Below, in pieces: positions 25,481 through 33,309 of a DNA stretch of 49,090 nucleotides. Position 1 is the first letter of the stretch. Every line of letters starts with the position of its first letter. This stretch comes from Oscillospiraceae bacterium (GTDB lineage Bacteria; Bacillota; Clostridia; Oscillospirales; Oscillospiraceae). The stretch is from positions 1-49,090 of the forward strand of contig SVMH01000010.1 in the NCBI GenBank assembly GCA_015067525.1. The letters are read 5' to 3'. Under the pieces are notes generated by a model. It did not search any database. It saw only the letters and a list, made by a program, of their open reading frames with translations, and was not told the origin of the DNA. The translations under genes were made by a program, and so were the position numbers.

Positions 25481-25834
25481 TCAGCACAGCTTCAGCGCCG
25501 CGGCGCGCGCAGGTGCTGCGCCGCCCCGCGCGCGGTAGTCCCGCCACGAGAGGAACAGCTCGTTCCACGCGGCCATGGCGTTGTTGTAGCGGCTCATCTC
25601 GCCGTTGTGGTAGTGGATCTGGGCCTCCACATAGCGGCAGTACAGGCCGTCATAGGGCATCTGCGCCGTCAAAACGGCGTCGTCTGCCAGATTGGCCGGT
25701 GCGCTGCCGCCCGCCTCCAGCGCGCAGAAGCCCTCGGCCTGTGCCAGCCAGTGGCGCTTCTGGGCGTCGGAGTAGCCGTTGGGCAGGGTGTCATCCACCT
25801 GCCCCAGCACCCACAGTGCCGTGATTTGGGACAT
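25481..25834 (-). CDS. Head-tail adaptor-like protein
   Basis: A 117-residue mostly helical protein: GYSDAQKRHWLAQAEGFCALEAG, then MPYDGLYCRYVEAQIHYHNGEMSRYNNAMAAW. Size, helix content and position between the capsid genes and the large tail-like protein match the head-completion (adaptor) proteins of tailed phages, which plug into the portal ring. ATG 25834 follows AAAGGAGGGG. No sequence motif proves the role, so the call leans on gene order. Confidence 0.6.
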   Translation of the reverse strand: MSQITALWVLGQVDDTLPNGYSDAQKRHWLAQAEGFCALEAGGSAPANLADDAVLTAQMPYDGLYCRYVEAQIHYHNGEMSRYNNAMAAWNELFLSWRDYRARGGAAPARAAALKLC

Positions 25835-25850
25835 CACGTCCCCTCCTTTC

Positions 25851-26051
25851 TCAGTCGGCCATACGGTCCACGTAGCGCCGCGCCTCCTCGGCCATGCGGC
25901 GGTTGTTCTCCAGCACCTCGGCCACGTAGTCGGGCACCTGTACCTCCACGCCCTTCATGATCTGGAAGCTGCGTCCGTTGACCGATACGATCACGAAATT
26001 CTCCTCGTTCTTTCTGCCGCGAGGCAGCATGATGGTGGTCATCTTGTCCAT
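25851..26051 (-). CDS. Small virion-cassette protein
   Basis: A 66-residue protein with a short N-terminal beta part (ENFVIVSVNGRSFQIMKGVEVQVPDYVAE) and a helical end (VLENNRRMAEEARRYVDR). Proteins of this size and make-up are often found just downstream of phage major capsid genes, but I know no tested function. ATG 26051 is set by GGAGGATC upstream; longer ORFs through this region run into hairpin repeats. The adaptor-like gene follows 16 bases after its stop. Confidence 0.6.
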   Translation of the reverse strand: MDKMTTIMLPRGRKNEENFVIVSVNGRSFQIMKGVEVQVPDYVAEVLENNRRMAEEARRYVDRMAD

Positions 26052-26655
26052 GTCGATCCTCCTGAATGTTGTTGATGTGGGAGTGTTCTTCGCGCTGACG
26101 CTTACGATGCTCCCTGCCATGCCGATGGCGTGTCCTGTCTCCGACGGCCATCTTTCTTTCCACCGGCGGAAAGAAAGATGGGAAAGAAACGCCGCAAGGA
26201 ACCGATGGTTCCTTGACTTCCTTGCACGCATCACTTCCTGCAAGGCGCATCTCCCTGCCGCGCGTTTTGTTGGCACAATCGTTTTCGGCGCAAATGTGGT
26301 ATTGTCCCTGCTCCTGCTCTTGCTGCCGCCCTGCTCTGAAATGTAGAAGTGCAGCGTTCTACATCTTGTAAGGGTGAGCGGCTGAGCGAGTTAGTTGATG
26401 CGGCAATACAACATTTAGTCGATCTTTGACCTGCCGATTACGCGTGGTAACAGAGTCGCATTTTGTGAGCAGACCGGCGTGCAAAGGAAGTTTTGAAACC
26501 ATCGGTTTCAAAGGGCGCTTTTGCATACTTTTGTCGCTCTTGACAAAAGTATGCCTGCGGAGCAAGGACACGCCCACACCCTCGCAGGGGGTATGTGAGC
26601 GTCAGCGGTTCGCTTCACGCCATCTCCGCCCCGCCCGTTCTTAATTGCTCATTCC
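26052..26655. other. 604-base gene-free block with four perfect hairpins
   Basis: It separates the capsid gene from the small head genes of the same transcript direction. Hairpins: CCATCTTTCTTTCC (26148-26161/26168-26181), AAGGAACC (26196-26203/26207-26214), TTTGAAACC (26492-26500/26504-26512) and GCATACTTTTGTC (26523-26535/26542-26554). A TTCTTAATTGCTCATTC-type repeat adjoins the capsid stop. No credible gene is seen on either strand. Confidence 0.7.
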
Positions 26656-27651
26656 TCAGTTGGCGTTGTCGGTGCCGGAATAGCTGGAGCCGCACTCCAC
26701 GCGCACCATGTACTCGTCGTACAGGATGGCGGCGGCGTGGACACCCTTCCAGCCCACGCTGGAGCGCTGATCCAGAGGATCGGCGGTGCCGGAGGAGCCG
26801 CGGGGCTTGACGATGACCTCGGTGCCCTCGCTCAGGTCCACCACGCCGTAAGCGCCCTTGCCCAGGAACAGGCAGGCGTACACGGCGCAGCCGTCCTTGC
26901 CCTCGTTCCAGATCTTGGCCTCGGTGGTCTCCACGAAGCGCACGCCGTGCAGCTCGCCGATCTCGCCGCTGTACAGCTCGGTGACGCCGGCGTACTGGTG
27001 GGCGGCCAGCCATGCCTCGTCCTGACGCAGGTCAAAGGCCACGCTGGGGTGGATGATGCAGATGTACTTGCCGTCGATCTTGGGAGCGTTCATCTTCTTC
27101 AGCTGGGTGGCGGCCTTGGCCACCAGCTCGCCGGTCAGCTTGCAGTCGGCGGTCAGGGCGCTGCGGCTGGTCACTTCGGCGCCGTCAGCCATGGGGGCGT
27201 AGATCACCTGGTTGCCCTGCACGATCTCGTTGCGGGTCACGGTGTCCAGGGTCAGGCCCATGTTGGCGCCGTGGCGGTCGGTGATCTCCAGCACCACGTC
27301 GTCGATGGCGGTCAGATCCAGCATGTCGGACACGGTGGTGTAGTCGCCGTACTGCTCCAGCTCCTTGGTGATGTAGCTCACGGAGATGCCGCTGCCGTCG
27401 GGGGTCACGCCCTCGGTCAGGGGGGTCAGGGCCTTGTCAAAGGCGCCGAACTTACGCCACTCCACCGTCTTGCCGCCGCCGGCAGGCAGACCCTTGGTGG
27501 CGGCGAACTGGTTGTGCACCAGCTGAGGCTTGGCGTTCTCCAGCAGCTCCATGCCGTAGTAGGTCTTCATCTCGGCGCTCAAGCCGGAAGTGGTCTGGGT
27601 GTTGCTGTCACCTGCGAACATCTGCAGGTGGAAATGCTTGATGTTGTCCAT
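26656..27651 (-). CDS. N4-gp56-type major capsid protein
   Basis: A 331-residue HK97-fold capsid protein of the N4-gp56 family. The family pattern is clear: LSAEMKTYYGMELLENAKPQLVHNQF, KTVEWRKFGAFDKALTPLTEGVTPDG, then TVSDMLDLTAIDDVVLEITDR. Later comes ICIIHPSVAFDLRQDEAW. The N-terminus is MDNIKHFHLQMFAGDSN. HLQMFA matches the LxLQxFA sequence cut by Prp-type proteases, so the mature protein would start at Ala13. ATG 27651 follows AAAGGAGA. It lies downstream of the scaffold-like gene and the Prp-like protease gene of the same cassette. This is the strongest phage identity in the window together with TerL. Confidence 0.9.
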   Translation of the reverse strand: MDNIKHFHLQMFAGDSNTQTTSGLSAEMKTYYGMELLENAKPQLVHNQFAATKGLPAGGGKTVEWRKFGAFDKALTPLTEGVTPDGSGISVSYITKELEQYGDYTTVSDMLDLTAIDDVVLEITDRHGANMGLTLDTVTRNEIVQGNQVIYAPMADGAEVTSRSALTADCKLTGELVAKAATQLKKMNAPKIDGKYICIIHPSVAFDLRQDEAWLAAHQYAGVTELYSGEIGELHGVRFVETTEAKIWNEGKDGCAVYACLFLGKGAYGVVDLSEGTEVIVKPRGSSGTADPLDQRSSVGWKGVHAAAILYDEYMVRVECGSSYSGTDNAN

Positions 27652-27951
27652 CGTTAAATCTCCTTTCCTATTTGCCTTCTCCCTTGGGAGAAGGGGGACC
27701 GCGTCAGCGGTGGATGAGGGGAACCGGACTTCGGATATCCTCCCTATTTGCCTTCTCCCTTGGGAGAAGGGGGACCGCGTCAGCGGTGGATGAGGGGGCC
27801 GATGCCGTGCAGGCCATCGAAAACCCATCTTCGCAAATTTTTTCGCCGCCCGCTCCCCTCATCAGCCGCACTCTCGTGCGGCAGCTTCCCCCCAAAGGGG
27901 AAGCCTTTGGAGTTGCTCCTGTTGAAGCCCCTCGCACAAAAAGGACTTTGA
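27652..27951. other. Gene-free gap with a 55-bp direct duplication
   Basis: The unit beginning CCTATTTGCCTTCTCCC occurs at 27667-27721 and again at 27743-27797, 76 bases apart. It carries the CTCCC/GGGAG stem plus GACCGCGTCAGCGGTGGATG. A related unit in the other orientation lies at about 27855-27910 (CGGCAGCTTCCCCC). No gene is seen. These are chromosomal-type repeats placed between scaffold and capsid genes. Confidence 0.7.
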
Positions 27952-28545
27952 TCAAAACCGGATCTTCTCCCCGTCCATGACGCGGCGGCGGATGTCGGCC
28001 AGCTCGCCGGAAGTCAGGTGTCTGGGATCACTGCGGCTAACGGCAGCGCTGCGCCGTCCGTTTTCCGCCGCCCGTCTTGCCCCGGCTGCCGCGCTGCGTG
28101 CGGTGTGCTGTGCCGTCTGGTGGGCGGCATAGGCCATAGCGGCGCGGAGGATCTCCTCGCGGTGCACCACCTCGTAGGCGGTGCGGGGCGAGACGCCGGC
28201 TGCAATGAGCCGTGCAAACTCGCCGCCCTCCACTTCCCGCTGCCAGTCAAATGCCGGATAAACGGCGCGCACCTCATCGGCTCCGCGCTCCAGGGCGGCA
28301 AAGGCGGCCTTCGCCGTGCGCTGCCGCTCGTCCACGGCATCGCGCAGCGTCTGGTTTTCCCGCTTCAAACCGCGCAGACGACCCTCCAGGATCTTCTGCA
28401 CCCGGGCCTCAAAGTCGGCCTTGTAAGGTCCTCGGATCAGGCTCTCAAAGTCCTGCCGCTCCCCGGCGTCGGGAGCCGTAACGCCCGCTTCTTCCGCTGC
28501 GGAATCCTCCGCAAAGAGCTGTAAATGAAAGATCTTGTCCAACAT
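27952..28545 (-). CDS. Capsid scaffold-like protein with Prp cleavage site
   Basis: A 197-residue helical, highly charged protein immediately upstream of the major capsid gene, which is the standard place for a scaffold. The middle (residues ~35-95) is coiled coil: EARVQKILEGRLRGLKRENQTL, then DAVDERQRTAKAAFAALERG. It begins MLDKIFHLQLFAEDS; HLQLFA is nearly the same as HLQMFA in the capsid protein and fits the Prp motif, with cleavage expected between Phe11 and Ala12. ATG 28545 follows AAAGGAGC; the longer ORF start lies in repeats. The C-terminus is basic, as in scaffolds that bind capsid subunits. Confidence 0.7.
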   Translation of the reverse strand: MLDKIFHLQLFAEDSAAEEAGVTAPDAGERQDFESLIRGPYKADFEARVQKILEGRLRGLKRENQTLRDAVDERQRTAKAAFAALERGADEVRAVYPAFDWQREVEGGEFARLIAAGVSPRTAYEVVHREEILRAAMAYAAHQTAQHTARSAAAGARRAAENGRRSAAVSRSDPRHLTSGELADIRRRVMDGEKIRF

Positions 28546-28599
28546 AATGCTCCTTTCCCAGTGGTAAGCCACGACCTCATGTATCTCCATCCCACCCAC

Positions 28600-28725
28600 C
28601 ACCGCACCCCTCATCAGTCTCGCTGACGCTCGCCAGCTTCCCCCCAAGGGGAAGCCCTTGGAGTTGCTTCTACCCAAGCCTTCTCCCTTGGGAGAAGGTG
28701 TCAGCGAAGCTGACGGATGAGGGGC
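28600..28725. repeat. Paired stem-loop repeats between protease and scaffold genes
   Basis: CTCATCAGTCTCGCTGACG... with GCTTCCCCCC/GGGGAAGC is followed by CCTTCTCCCTTGGGAGAAGG and GTCAGCGAAGCTGACGGATG. These are units of the same stem-loop family as at 27667, in both orientations. Confidence 0.65.
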
Positions 28726-28744
28726 GCTCTACCTTCGCCATCAC

Positions 28745-29020
28745 TTACTCGTTCACCACCCGCACGCACCTGGGATACTCCGTCCCCAGCCACCGTGCGC
28801 CCAGCTCCAGCACCTCGCACCGCGCGCCGTCCTTCAGATGCAGCGCCACGAAGCCGTCCTCCGCCTCCAGCGTCTCCAGCGTCCCCGCCTTCTCCAAAAG
28901 CCGCACCTGCACGTATACCAGCGCGCTCATGGCCGCGCACACGATGTCCTCGCCCCGCTTACCGTATCCGGCGTGGCCTTCCACCGTGGCGGACTTCTCT
29001 TCAAACCGCACGCAGATCAT
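28745..29020 (-). CDS. prp: Prp-type (DUF464) cysteine protease, putative prohead protease
   Basis: A 91-residue protein of the ribosomal-processing cysteine protease family. The catalytic blocks are intact: His16 in VEGHAGYGKRGEDIVCAAMSAL and Cys28 twelve residues later, followed by the typical helix and a beta C-terminus (VALHLKDGARCEVLELG). In Firmicutes the host Prp trims ribosomal protein L27, and in some staphylococcal phages it trims scaffold and capsid proteins at an LxLQxFA-type site. Here the gene sits between portal and scaffold genes, and both scaffold and capsid begin with that site. Its ATG overlaps the portal stop by 4 bases. It is therefore probably a cassette-specific prohead protease, separate from the housekeeping Prp, which should lie in the rplU-rpmA operon elsewhere. 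Confidence 0.82.
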   Translation of the reverse strand: MICVRFEEKSATVEGHAGYGKRGEDIVCAAMSALVYVQVRLLEKAGTLETLEAEDGFVALHLKDGARCEVLELGARWLGTEYPRCVRVVNE

Positions 29021-30840
29021 CGGGGCTGCACCGCCGATCTGGCGCGGCGGCGGCTCAGCTCCATGGCGCCCGTTTTCTTCTCCGCTGCGCGTCCCGCCGT
29101 GCCCTGCACCGCGCCGCCGTATTCCGCCTGCAGCGCCGATACCAGCTCGGTACCCTTCACGCTGTCCACCACCGCCGCGATCTCCAGCAGCTGCTGGCGC
29201 AGACGCTCGATCTCCGCGGCCTGGGTGCGGCTGTGGTCAATGGCGCTGACCACCGCGTCCTTGTTCTTGAAGTCCATCAACTCCAGACACCGCAGGGACT
29301 GCTCGGCCATGTCGGCGCGGAAAAAGCCCATCTGGTACAGCTGCAGCGCCAGCTGATTGTGTTCCATGGTCTGATAGGGGTTCTCCTCCTGTGCGTCGAT
29401 CTCCAGATCGAACTCCGGCACGCGGTAGTGCTCGCCGAAGGCGTCGCGCTCGGTGCGGCCCTGCAGACCTGCGTTGTCGTAGCTGACAAATTCCCCGCCC
29501 TTGCCCAGCAGACGGAACTGACGGGGCAGGCCGTAGAACTGGCGCACCAGCTCGATCACCAGCGTCACCACGTCGGCAAAGGCGTCGTAGCCGTCGGCGA
29601 TCATGTTGCGGCTCAGCTTGCCGCCGGCCTCCTGGAGCGCCGCGATGGCGGTGGCCGCGGTGACGCCGCCGCTGGTGCCTCCGCTGGTCACGTCGCGGTT
29701 GCCGGCCGTCTCCTTCATCTCGGCGATCTTGTTCTGCAGATACGCCACATACACGCCGTCAAGGCTGGCCGCGCGGATGGGCGCGATGGAGTCGGCGCCC
29801 AGATTGCCGTTGGTGTGGACGAAGGGCTGCGTCCAGTCGGCGTACTCCGCCTCGTTCACCGCGCCGTCGGAGCGGATGAAAAAGCGGGGCGTGGCGGCAG
29901 CCAGGGCGTTTTTCAGCATAGCCTGATTGAGAAGGTCGATCTGCTGCTGGGGACTCTTGCACAGGTCCACGTAGCCGTAGCCGCAGGGCGTGCCCTCGGC
30001 GGGAAACAAGGGGTCGAACACGAAGGGATACTTGCCGTGGTCGTACCAGCCACGTGCGGCGTTCTCCTCATTTTCCGTGGCGTACAGTACGTTGTCGCCC
30101 ACGAATTTGCAGTATTGCAGCACTTTTCTGCCGTCTTCGCCCTCGGTGCGGTAATACCAGTCCACCACCAGCGACTTGTCCGCGGTGTCCACGGCGTCGT
30201 CGTAGAGATAGCGGCTCACCTGCCCTCGCGCGCCGCCCAATTTGCCCGCAAGCTGGGGGTATGTACGCAGCAGCTCCTCGTTGTCCGCCAGCTCCGTGGC
30301 GAAAAAGTGGGGCGAATCCTGAATGTCGGTGACGCCCGGCTGCCAGAACAGCTGCAGCAGGTCCATGCTGCGGATCTCGATGTCGCCCAGCCCCGCGTCC
30401 TTCTCCGCGTTCCAGAACACGCCGTACACGGCGCAGCCGGATTTCAGCTTGCGCCACCACGCGTCGGCGTAGACGCGGCGGAAGCGGCTGCGCTTGAGGA
30501 TCACGGGCAGGATGCGGCTGAGCTTTTTGGCCTCCTCCGCGTCGCCCGGCTCCCGGGGCAGCACGGTGGGCTCGGGATAGCTGTCCATGGCGTCTGCGTG
30601 CTTGCTGAGGATGCAGTTGACCAGCCAGCCGCTGGTGGGTCGGGGATCGGCGCTGTTGCCGCCGCTGCCCTTCTTGTCCATTTCCTGCCAGTGACGCAGC
30701 TTCCAGAACTGCTCGTTTTCGATGAGGCGCTGCTCCAGCTGCGCCTTGCCGCGCCGGTATTTTTCCAGCACCTGTGCGGCCTGACGTACCTCCTCGGTGC
30801 CGATGGGCGGACGCACCGCCGCAGTGTTGTTCATGTCCAT
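29017..30840 (-). CDS. Phage portal protein (podovirus/P22-like)
   Basis: A 607-residue portal protein. Recognisable blocks are VRQAAQVLEKYRRGKAQLEQR at the N-terminus, GWLVNCILSKHADAMDSYPEP, KLKSGCAVYGVFWNAEKDAGLGDIEI, and the conserved YGYVDLCKSPQQQIDLLNQAML. The long helical C-terminus (from ENPYQTMEHNQLALQLYQMG) ends basic. Portals form the 12-mer ring through which DNA enters the head. The length fits short-tailed phage portals. ATG 30840 follows AAAGGAGGAC. It heads the downstream cassette transcript, preceded by the shared TTTGCAC-N6-GTGCAAA element at 30895-30914. Confidence 0.85.
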   Translation of the reverse strand: MDMNNTAAVRPPIGTEEVRQAAQVLEKYRRGKAQLEQRLIENEQFWKLRHWQEMDKKGSGGNSADPRPTSGWLVNCILSKHADAMDSYPEPTVLPREPGDAEEAKKLSRILPVILKRSRFRRVYADAWWRKLKSGCAVYGVFWNAEKDAGLGDIEIRSMDLLQLFWQPGVTDIQDSPHFFATELADNEELLRTYPQLAGKLGGARGQVSRYLYDDAVDTADKSLVVDWYYRTEGEDGRKVLQYCKFVGDNVLYATENEENAARGWYDHGKYPFVFDPLFPAEGTPCGYGYVDLCKSPQQQIDLLNQAMLKNALAAATPRFFIRSDGAVNEAEYADWTQPFVHTNGNLGADSIAPIRAASLDGVYVAYLQNKIAEMKETAGNRDVTSGGTSGGVTAATAIAALQEAGGKLSRNMIADGYDAFADVVTLVIELVRQFYGLPRQFRLLGKGGEFVSYDNAGLQGRTERDAFGEHYRVPEFDLEIDAQEENPYQTMEHNQLALQLYQMGFFRADMAEQSLRCLELMDFKNKDAVVSAIDHSRTQAAEIERLRQQLLEIAAVVDSVKGTELVSALQAEYGGAVQGTAGRAAEKKTGAMELSRRRARSAVQPR

Positions 30841-30873
30841 CAAAGTCCTCCTTTGCAAAAGTCCTCTCACCTA

Positions 30874-30936
30874 TACCCTCGCCCGCCCCTGTTTTTTGCA
30901 CGCCAACGTGCAAATTGGGGAAAAGTTTTTGAAAAA
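30874..30936 (-). promoter_or_regulatory. Shared cassette control element, copy 1 (before portal)
   Basis: On the minus strand: TTTTTTCAAAAACTTTTCC, then the dyad TTTGCAC-N6-GTGCAAA (30895-30914), then AAA and, 14 bases on, GGGTATAGG, ending ~30 bases before the portal start. The same order is found at 33553 and 35289. It is likely a promoter with an operator dyad. GGGTAT resembles the -10 region of SigB/SigF-type promoters, but the match is weak. Confidence 0.7.
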
Positions 30937-31090
30937 ATATTTTCTTCATTCGCCCCCCTGTGACGGAGGGCGTCAGCGCGGCTGACGGATGAAGGGGGAC
31001 AGGTTTCGGACGTCCCCCTCGGGCGATTCATGAATCGCCCCTGCGATCCGCGGCGCACCCCCGTATCCCGTAGGCGCACCCCCCGCTCCG

Positions 31091-31304
31091 CAGCCCTCTG
31101 TAGTGGCCGACGACCCGGCGGCCCGTTTGCCCTCTCCCCCACGGTGCGCCGAGGTCGTCGCGCCCTACACCATTTACCGGCCGCTCCCCGCATCCCCGCA
31201 GGCGCACTTCCCGCGCAGCACCCCCCACGCCATACCCTAACCGCACAAACAATGATTCCCTCGCTTATTCTCGTCGGTTTACATAATTTAATTACGGTAA
31301 ATCA
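31091..31304. repeat. ~213-bp direct repeat, copy 1 (downstream of TerL)
   Basis: It starts CAGCCCTCTGTAG, passes through GACCCGGCGGCCCGTTTGCC, GCATCCCCGCAGGCGCACTT and CACGCCATACCCTAA, and ends with a GTTTACATAAT/ATTACGGTAAAT palindrome (31276-31303). Copy 2 lies at 33749-33960 and is about 85-90% alike by eye. Partial copies occur at ~34000-34124 and ~41408-41490. Confidence 0.8.
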
Positions 31305-31323
31305 ATCGCACCCCCGCCAACTG

Positions 31324-32694
31324 TTACCTGTTACCTGCTCGCATATTCAGCGGATCGTCCCCCAGCTCCGCCGCCGGCACCTCGCGCCGCGGTGCAATGG
31401 GCCGCGACATGCAGAAATACCGGCACTCGTCGGCGGCGTGGTCCTCCTGATGGGTGTCCAGATCCTCCACCTCGCTGCCGGAGAAGAGGAGGGCCGGCAC
31501 CGTGCGCAAAAAGGCGCGGCAGGTACGGAACACGTACATCATCGGATACCCCTCGTCGTCAAACCCCAGCCGGTAGTGCATCTGCATCCAGCCCGGGATG
31601 CGCCGGTTGTCGCCCTTGGTGAAATAGATGCGGTAGCGAAGCGCCGTCTCGTAGATGCTCTCGCCGCGGCTGGTGTCCCAGATGGCGGGGTCAGCCACGC
31701 CCTGAATGTCGCGGCCACGGAGCCACGGGTGGGTATCCTCAATTTCCCGAATTTTGGCAAACTGCCGCTCCGGCGTCCAGCGCACGCCCTCGTCGGGGGT
31801 GTCGGTGCAGCCGTAGAGCTCCAGAATGCGGTAGATGACGCCGTCGTAGTCCACCGCCCACCACGCGCAGGAGAAGGGCTTGGCGTAGCCAAAGTCGTAG
31901 CTGCGGTAAACGCGCCACGAGCGGGGGATGTCAAAGGGCTCAATGACGTGGGTCCAGCGCCGATCGGCGTAGTGCTCCGGCGCGTCGGTGAATTCGGGGA
32001 AGAACTGCCCCTCAAATACGTCCCACCTGCCCTCCAGCCACGCCGCGCGCAGCTTGTCCGGCAGAGCCTTCAGCTGCTCCAGATAGTCCGGCTGGGCGCG
32101 CAGCAGCGCCACGTTGTCCGTCACCCGGGCGGGGATGAAGGCGTAGTCCTCCCCCCGCTCCCCTGCCACGTACCGCCGGTCGATGAAGAGCCGCTTGATG
32201 TAGCCGTGTCCCGGCCCGCCGGGGTTGCAGGTGTAGTAGATGCGCTTGGGGAACTCGTTGACGCCGCGCAGACACGCGGCAAACTGCCGCAGCCACTCCT
32301 CGCGCAGCTGCGTGGCCTCGTCGATGAAGATCACGTCGTATTCCGCGCCCTGATAGCGGTCCAGGTCGGCGTCGCAGGCGCAGTAGCCAAAATCCAGCAC
32401 GCTGCCGTTTTGGAAGAGGAACTGCCTTGCGGTGGCCCGATATTCCGCCGCACCGTGGAGCTCTTGGCGCAAAAAGCGCAGATGGTTGTTCTCCAGTTCC
32501 TGATAGGTGCGCCGCAAAAGCAGCATCCGGATGCCCGGGTAGCGCAGGGCCAACAGGCGCGCCTTCTGCCGCACCGCCCAGCTCTTGCCGCCGCCGCGTG
32601 CGCCGCCAAAGGCGATGTATTTTTTCTCACACTCCAGAAATTCCTGCTGTCGCCCGTTGGGCCACTCCATGACCATGATCGTCCCGTCCATCAT
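31324..32694 (-). CDS. terL: Phage terminase large subunit
   Basis: A 456-residue DNA-packaging motor. The ATPase has Walker A GGARGGGKSW (residues 30-39), Walker B VIFIDEA (121-127) and the coupling motif TCNPGGPGH. The nuclease half has acidic residues at Asp267 (YRSYDFGYAKPF), Asp335 (GVADPAIWD) and Asp418 (QEDHAADECRY), all in the expected order. Both activities therefore look intact. ATG ATG at 32694 follows AAGGAATT. The last residues (AGNR) and the stop are encoded inside a TAACAGGTAACAG-type repeat. It lies after TerS in the same direction with a 246-base repeat-filled gap. Confidence 0.92.
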   Translation of the reverse strand: MMDGTIMVMEWPNGRQQEFLECEKKYIAFGGARGGGKSWAVRQKARLLALRYPGIRMLLLRRTYQELENNHLRFLRQELHGAAEYRATARQFLFQNGSVLDFGYCACDADLDRYQGAEYDVIFIDEATQLREEWLRQFAACLRGVNEFPKRIYYTCNPGGPGHGYIKRLFIDRRYVAGERGEDYAFIPARVTDNVALLRAQPDYLEQLKALPDKLRAAWLEGRWDVFEGQFFPEFTDAPEHYADRRWTHVIEPFDIPRSWRVYRSYDFGYAKPFSCAWWAVDYDGVIYRILELYGCTDTPDEGVRWTPERQFAKIREIEDTHPWLRGRDIQGVADPAIWDTSRGESIYETALRYRIYFTKGDNRRIPGWMQMHYRLGFDDEGYPMMYVFRTCRAFLRTVPALLFSGSEVEDLDTHQEDHAADECRYFCMSRPIAPRREVPAAELGDDPLNMRAGNR

Positions 32695-32940
32695 AATTCC
32701 TTCCTCTCTGCCTTCCCCCCATCAAACCCGTAGGGGACGGCGCTTGCCGACGCGGCGCCGCCCGAAAGGCTCCCCTTGTTAGGGGAGCTGGCGCAAAGCG
32801 CCTGAGGGGTAGTCCACCAACGCCCATAATCTCCGCAGGACGCAGCGCTTGCCAACGCGGCGGCCCGTTTGCCCTCTCTCCCGCGGCCCTTGCGGCGCAG
32901 CGCACCAACCGTTAACTGTTAACTGTCACCTGTCACCTGT
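32695..32940. repeat. Repeat-filled gap between TerS and TerL
   Basis: It contains GTAGGGGACGGCGCTTGCCGAC (32730-32751; again at 41123 and 41498), a CTCCCC/GGGGAG stem-loop unit (~32764-32812), a GGCGGCCCGTTTGCCCTCTC stretch shared with the ~213-bp repeat, and a GTTAACTGTCACC repeat abutting the TerS stop. No gene is seen. Confidence 0.7.
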
Positions 32941-33309
32941 TCACACGCTCCAGCGCTCCACCTCGTCGGCCAGTACCAGCCGCACCTCCGGCGCGCCGGT
33001 CTCGTCACTTTTGTGCGCCGCGTCCTCCAGCGCCAGCAGTTCCCGCGTCAGCGCCGCCAGATCCTTCATGTCGCGGATGGTCAGCGTCACGTTCTCGTCC
33101 TCCAGCGTCTCCAGCATGGCCAGACGCAGACGGCTCACCACCTCCGCCGTGTCCTCCGCCCGACTGTTGCGCTCGCCCCAGCCCTCCATGCGCGCCCTGC
33201 GGTACAGCGTGGCAACGGACAGCCCGTGCTTTTCCGCCAGAGCGCGGAAGGTGGCGCCCAGCTCCCGCTCGCAGCGGATGGCCGCCCAGTTCACGGTCTT
33301 CACTTCCAT
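32941..33309 (-). CDS. Terminase small subunit-like protein
   Basis: A 122-residue protein. The N-terminus is a helix-turn-helix of the terminase small-subunit kind: VNWAAIRCERELGATFRALAEKHGLSVATLYRRARMEGW. A helical, acidic remainder (LETLEDENVTLTIRDMKDLAALTRELLAL) could form the oligomerisation part. TerS recognises the DNA to be packaged and loads TerL. ATG 33309 overlaps the end of the zinc-ribbon gene by 10 bases. Its position just before terL supports the call; the family match itself is moderate. Confidence 0.7.
   Translation of the reverse strand: MEVKTVNWAAIRCERELGATFRALAEKHGLSVATLYRRARMEGWGERNSRAEDTAEVVSRLRLAMLETLEDENVTLTIRDMKDLAALTRELLALEDAAHKSDETGAPEVRLVLADEVERWSV

Larger units (their letters stand above)
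30841..31323. other. Gene-free gap between TerL and portal
   Basis: It holds control element copy 1, a stem-loop unit (about 30952-31005; GTCAGCGCGGCTGAC), GGGCGATTCATGAATCGCCC (31019-31038), the ~214-bp direct repeat (31091-31304) with a GTTTAC palindrome, and a GTTACCTGTTACC repeat that covers the TerL stop. No gene is seen. Confidence 0.75.

Noticed and set aside
23840-25960. 706-codon plus-strand frame through the virion genes
   Set aside because: Shadow of two minus-strand structural genes; no start signal and His/Ala/Arg-biased composition.
27672-27980. Open frames across the scaffold-capsid gap
   Set aside because: They translate the duplicated stem-loop unit (repeated GEGGPRQRWMRG-like peptides), a known look of repeat-derived false genes.
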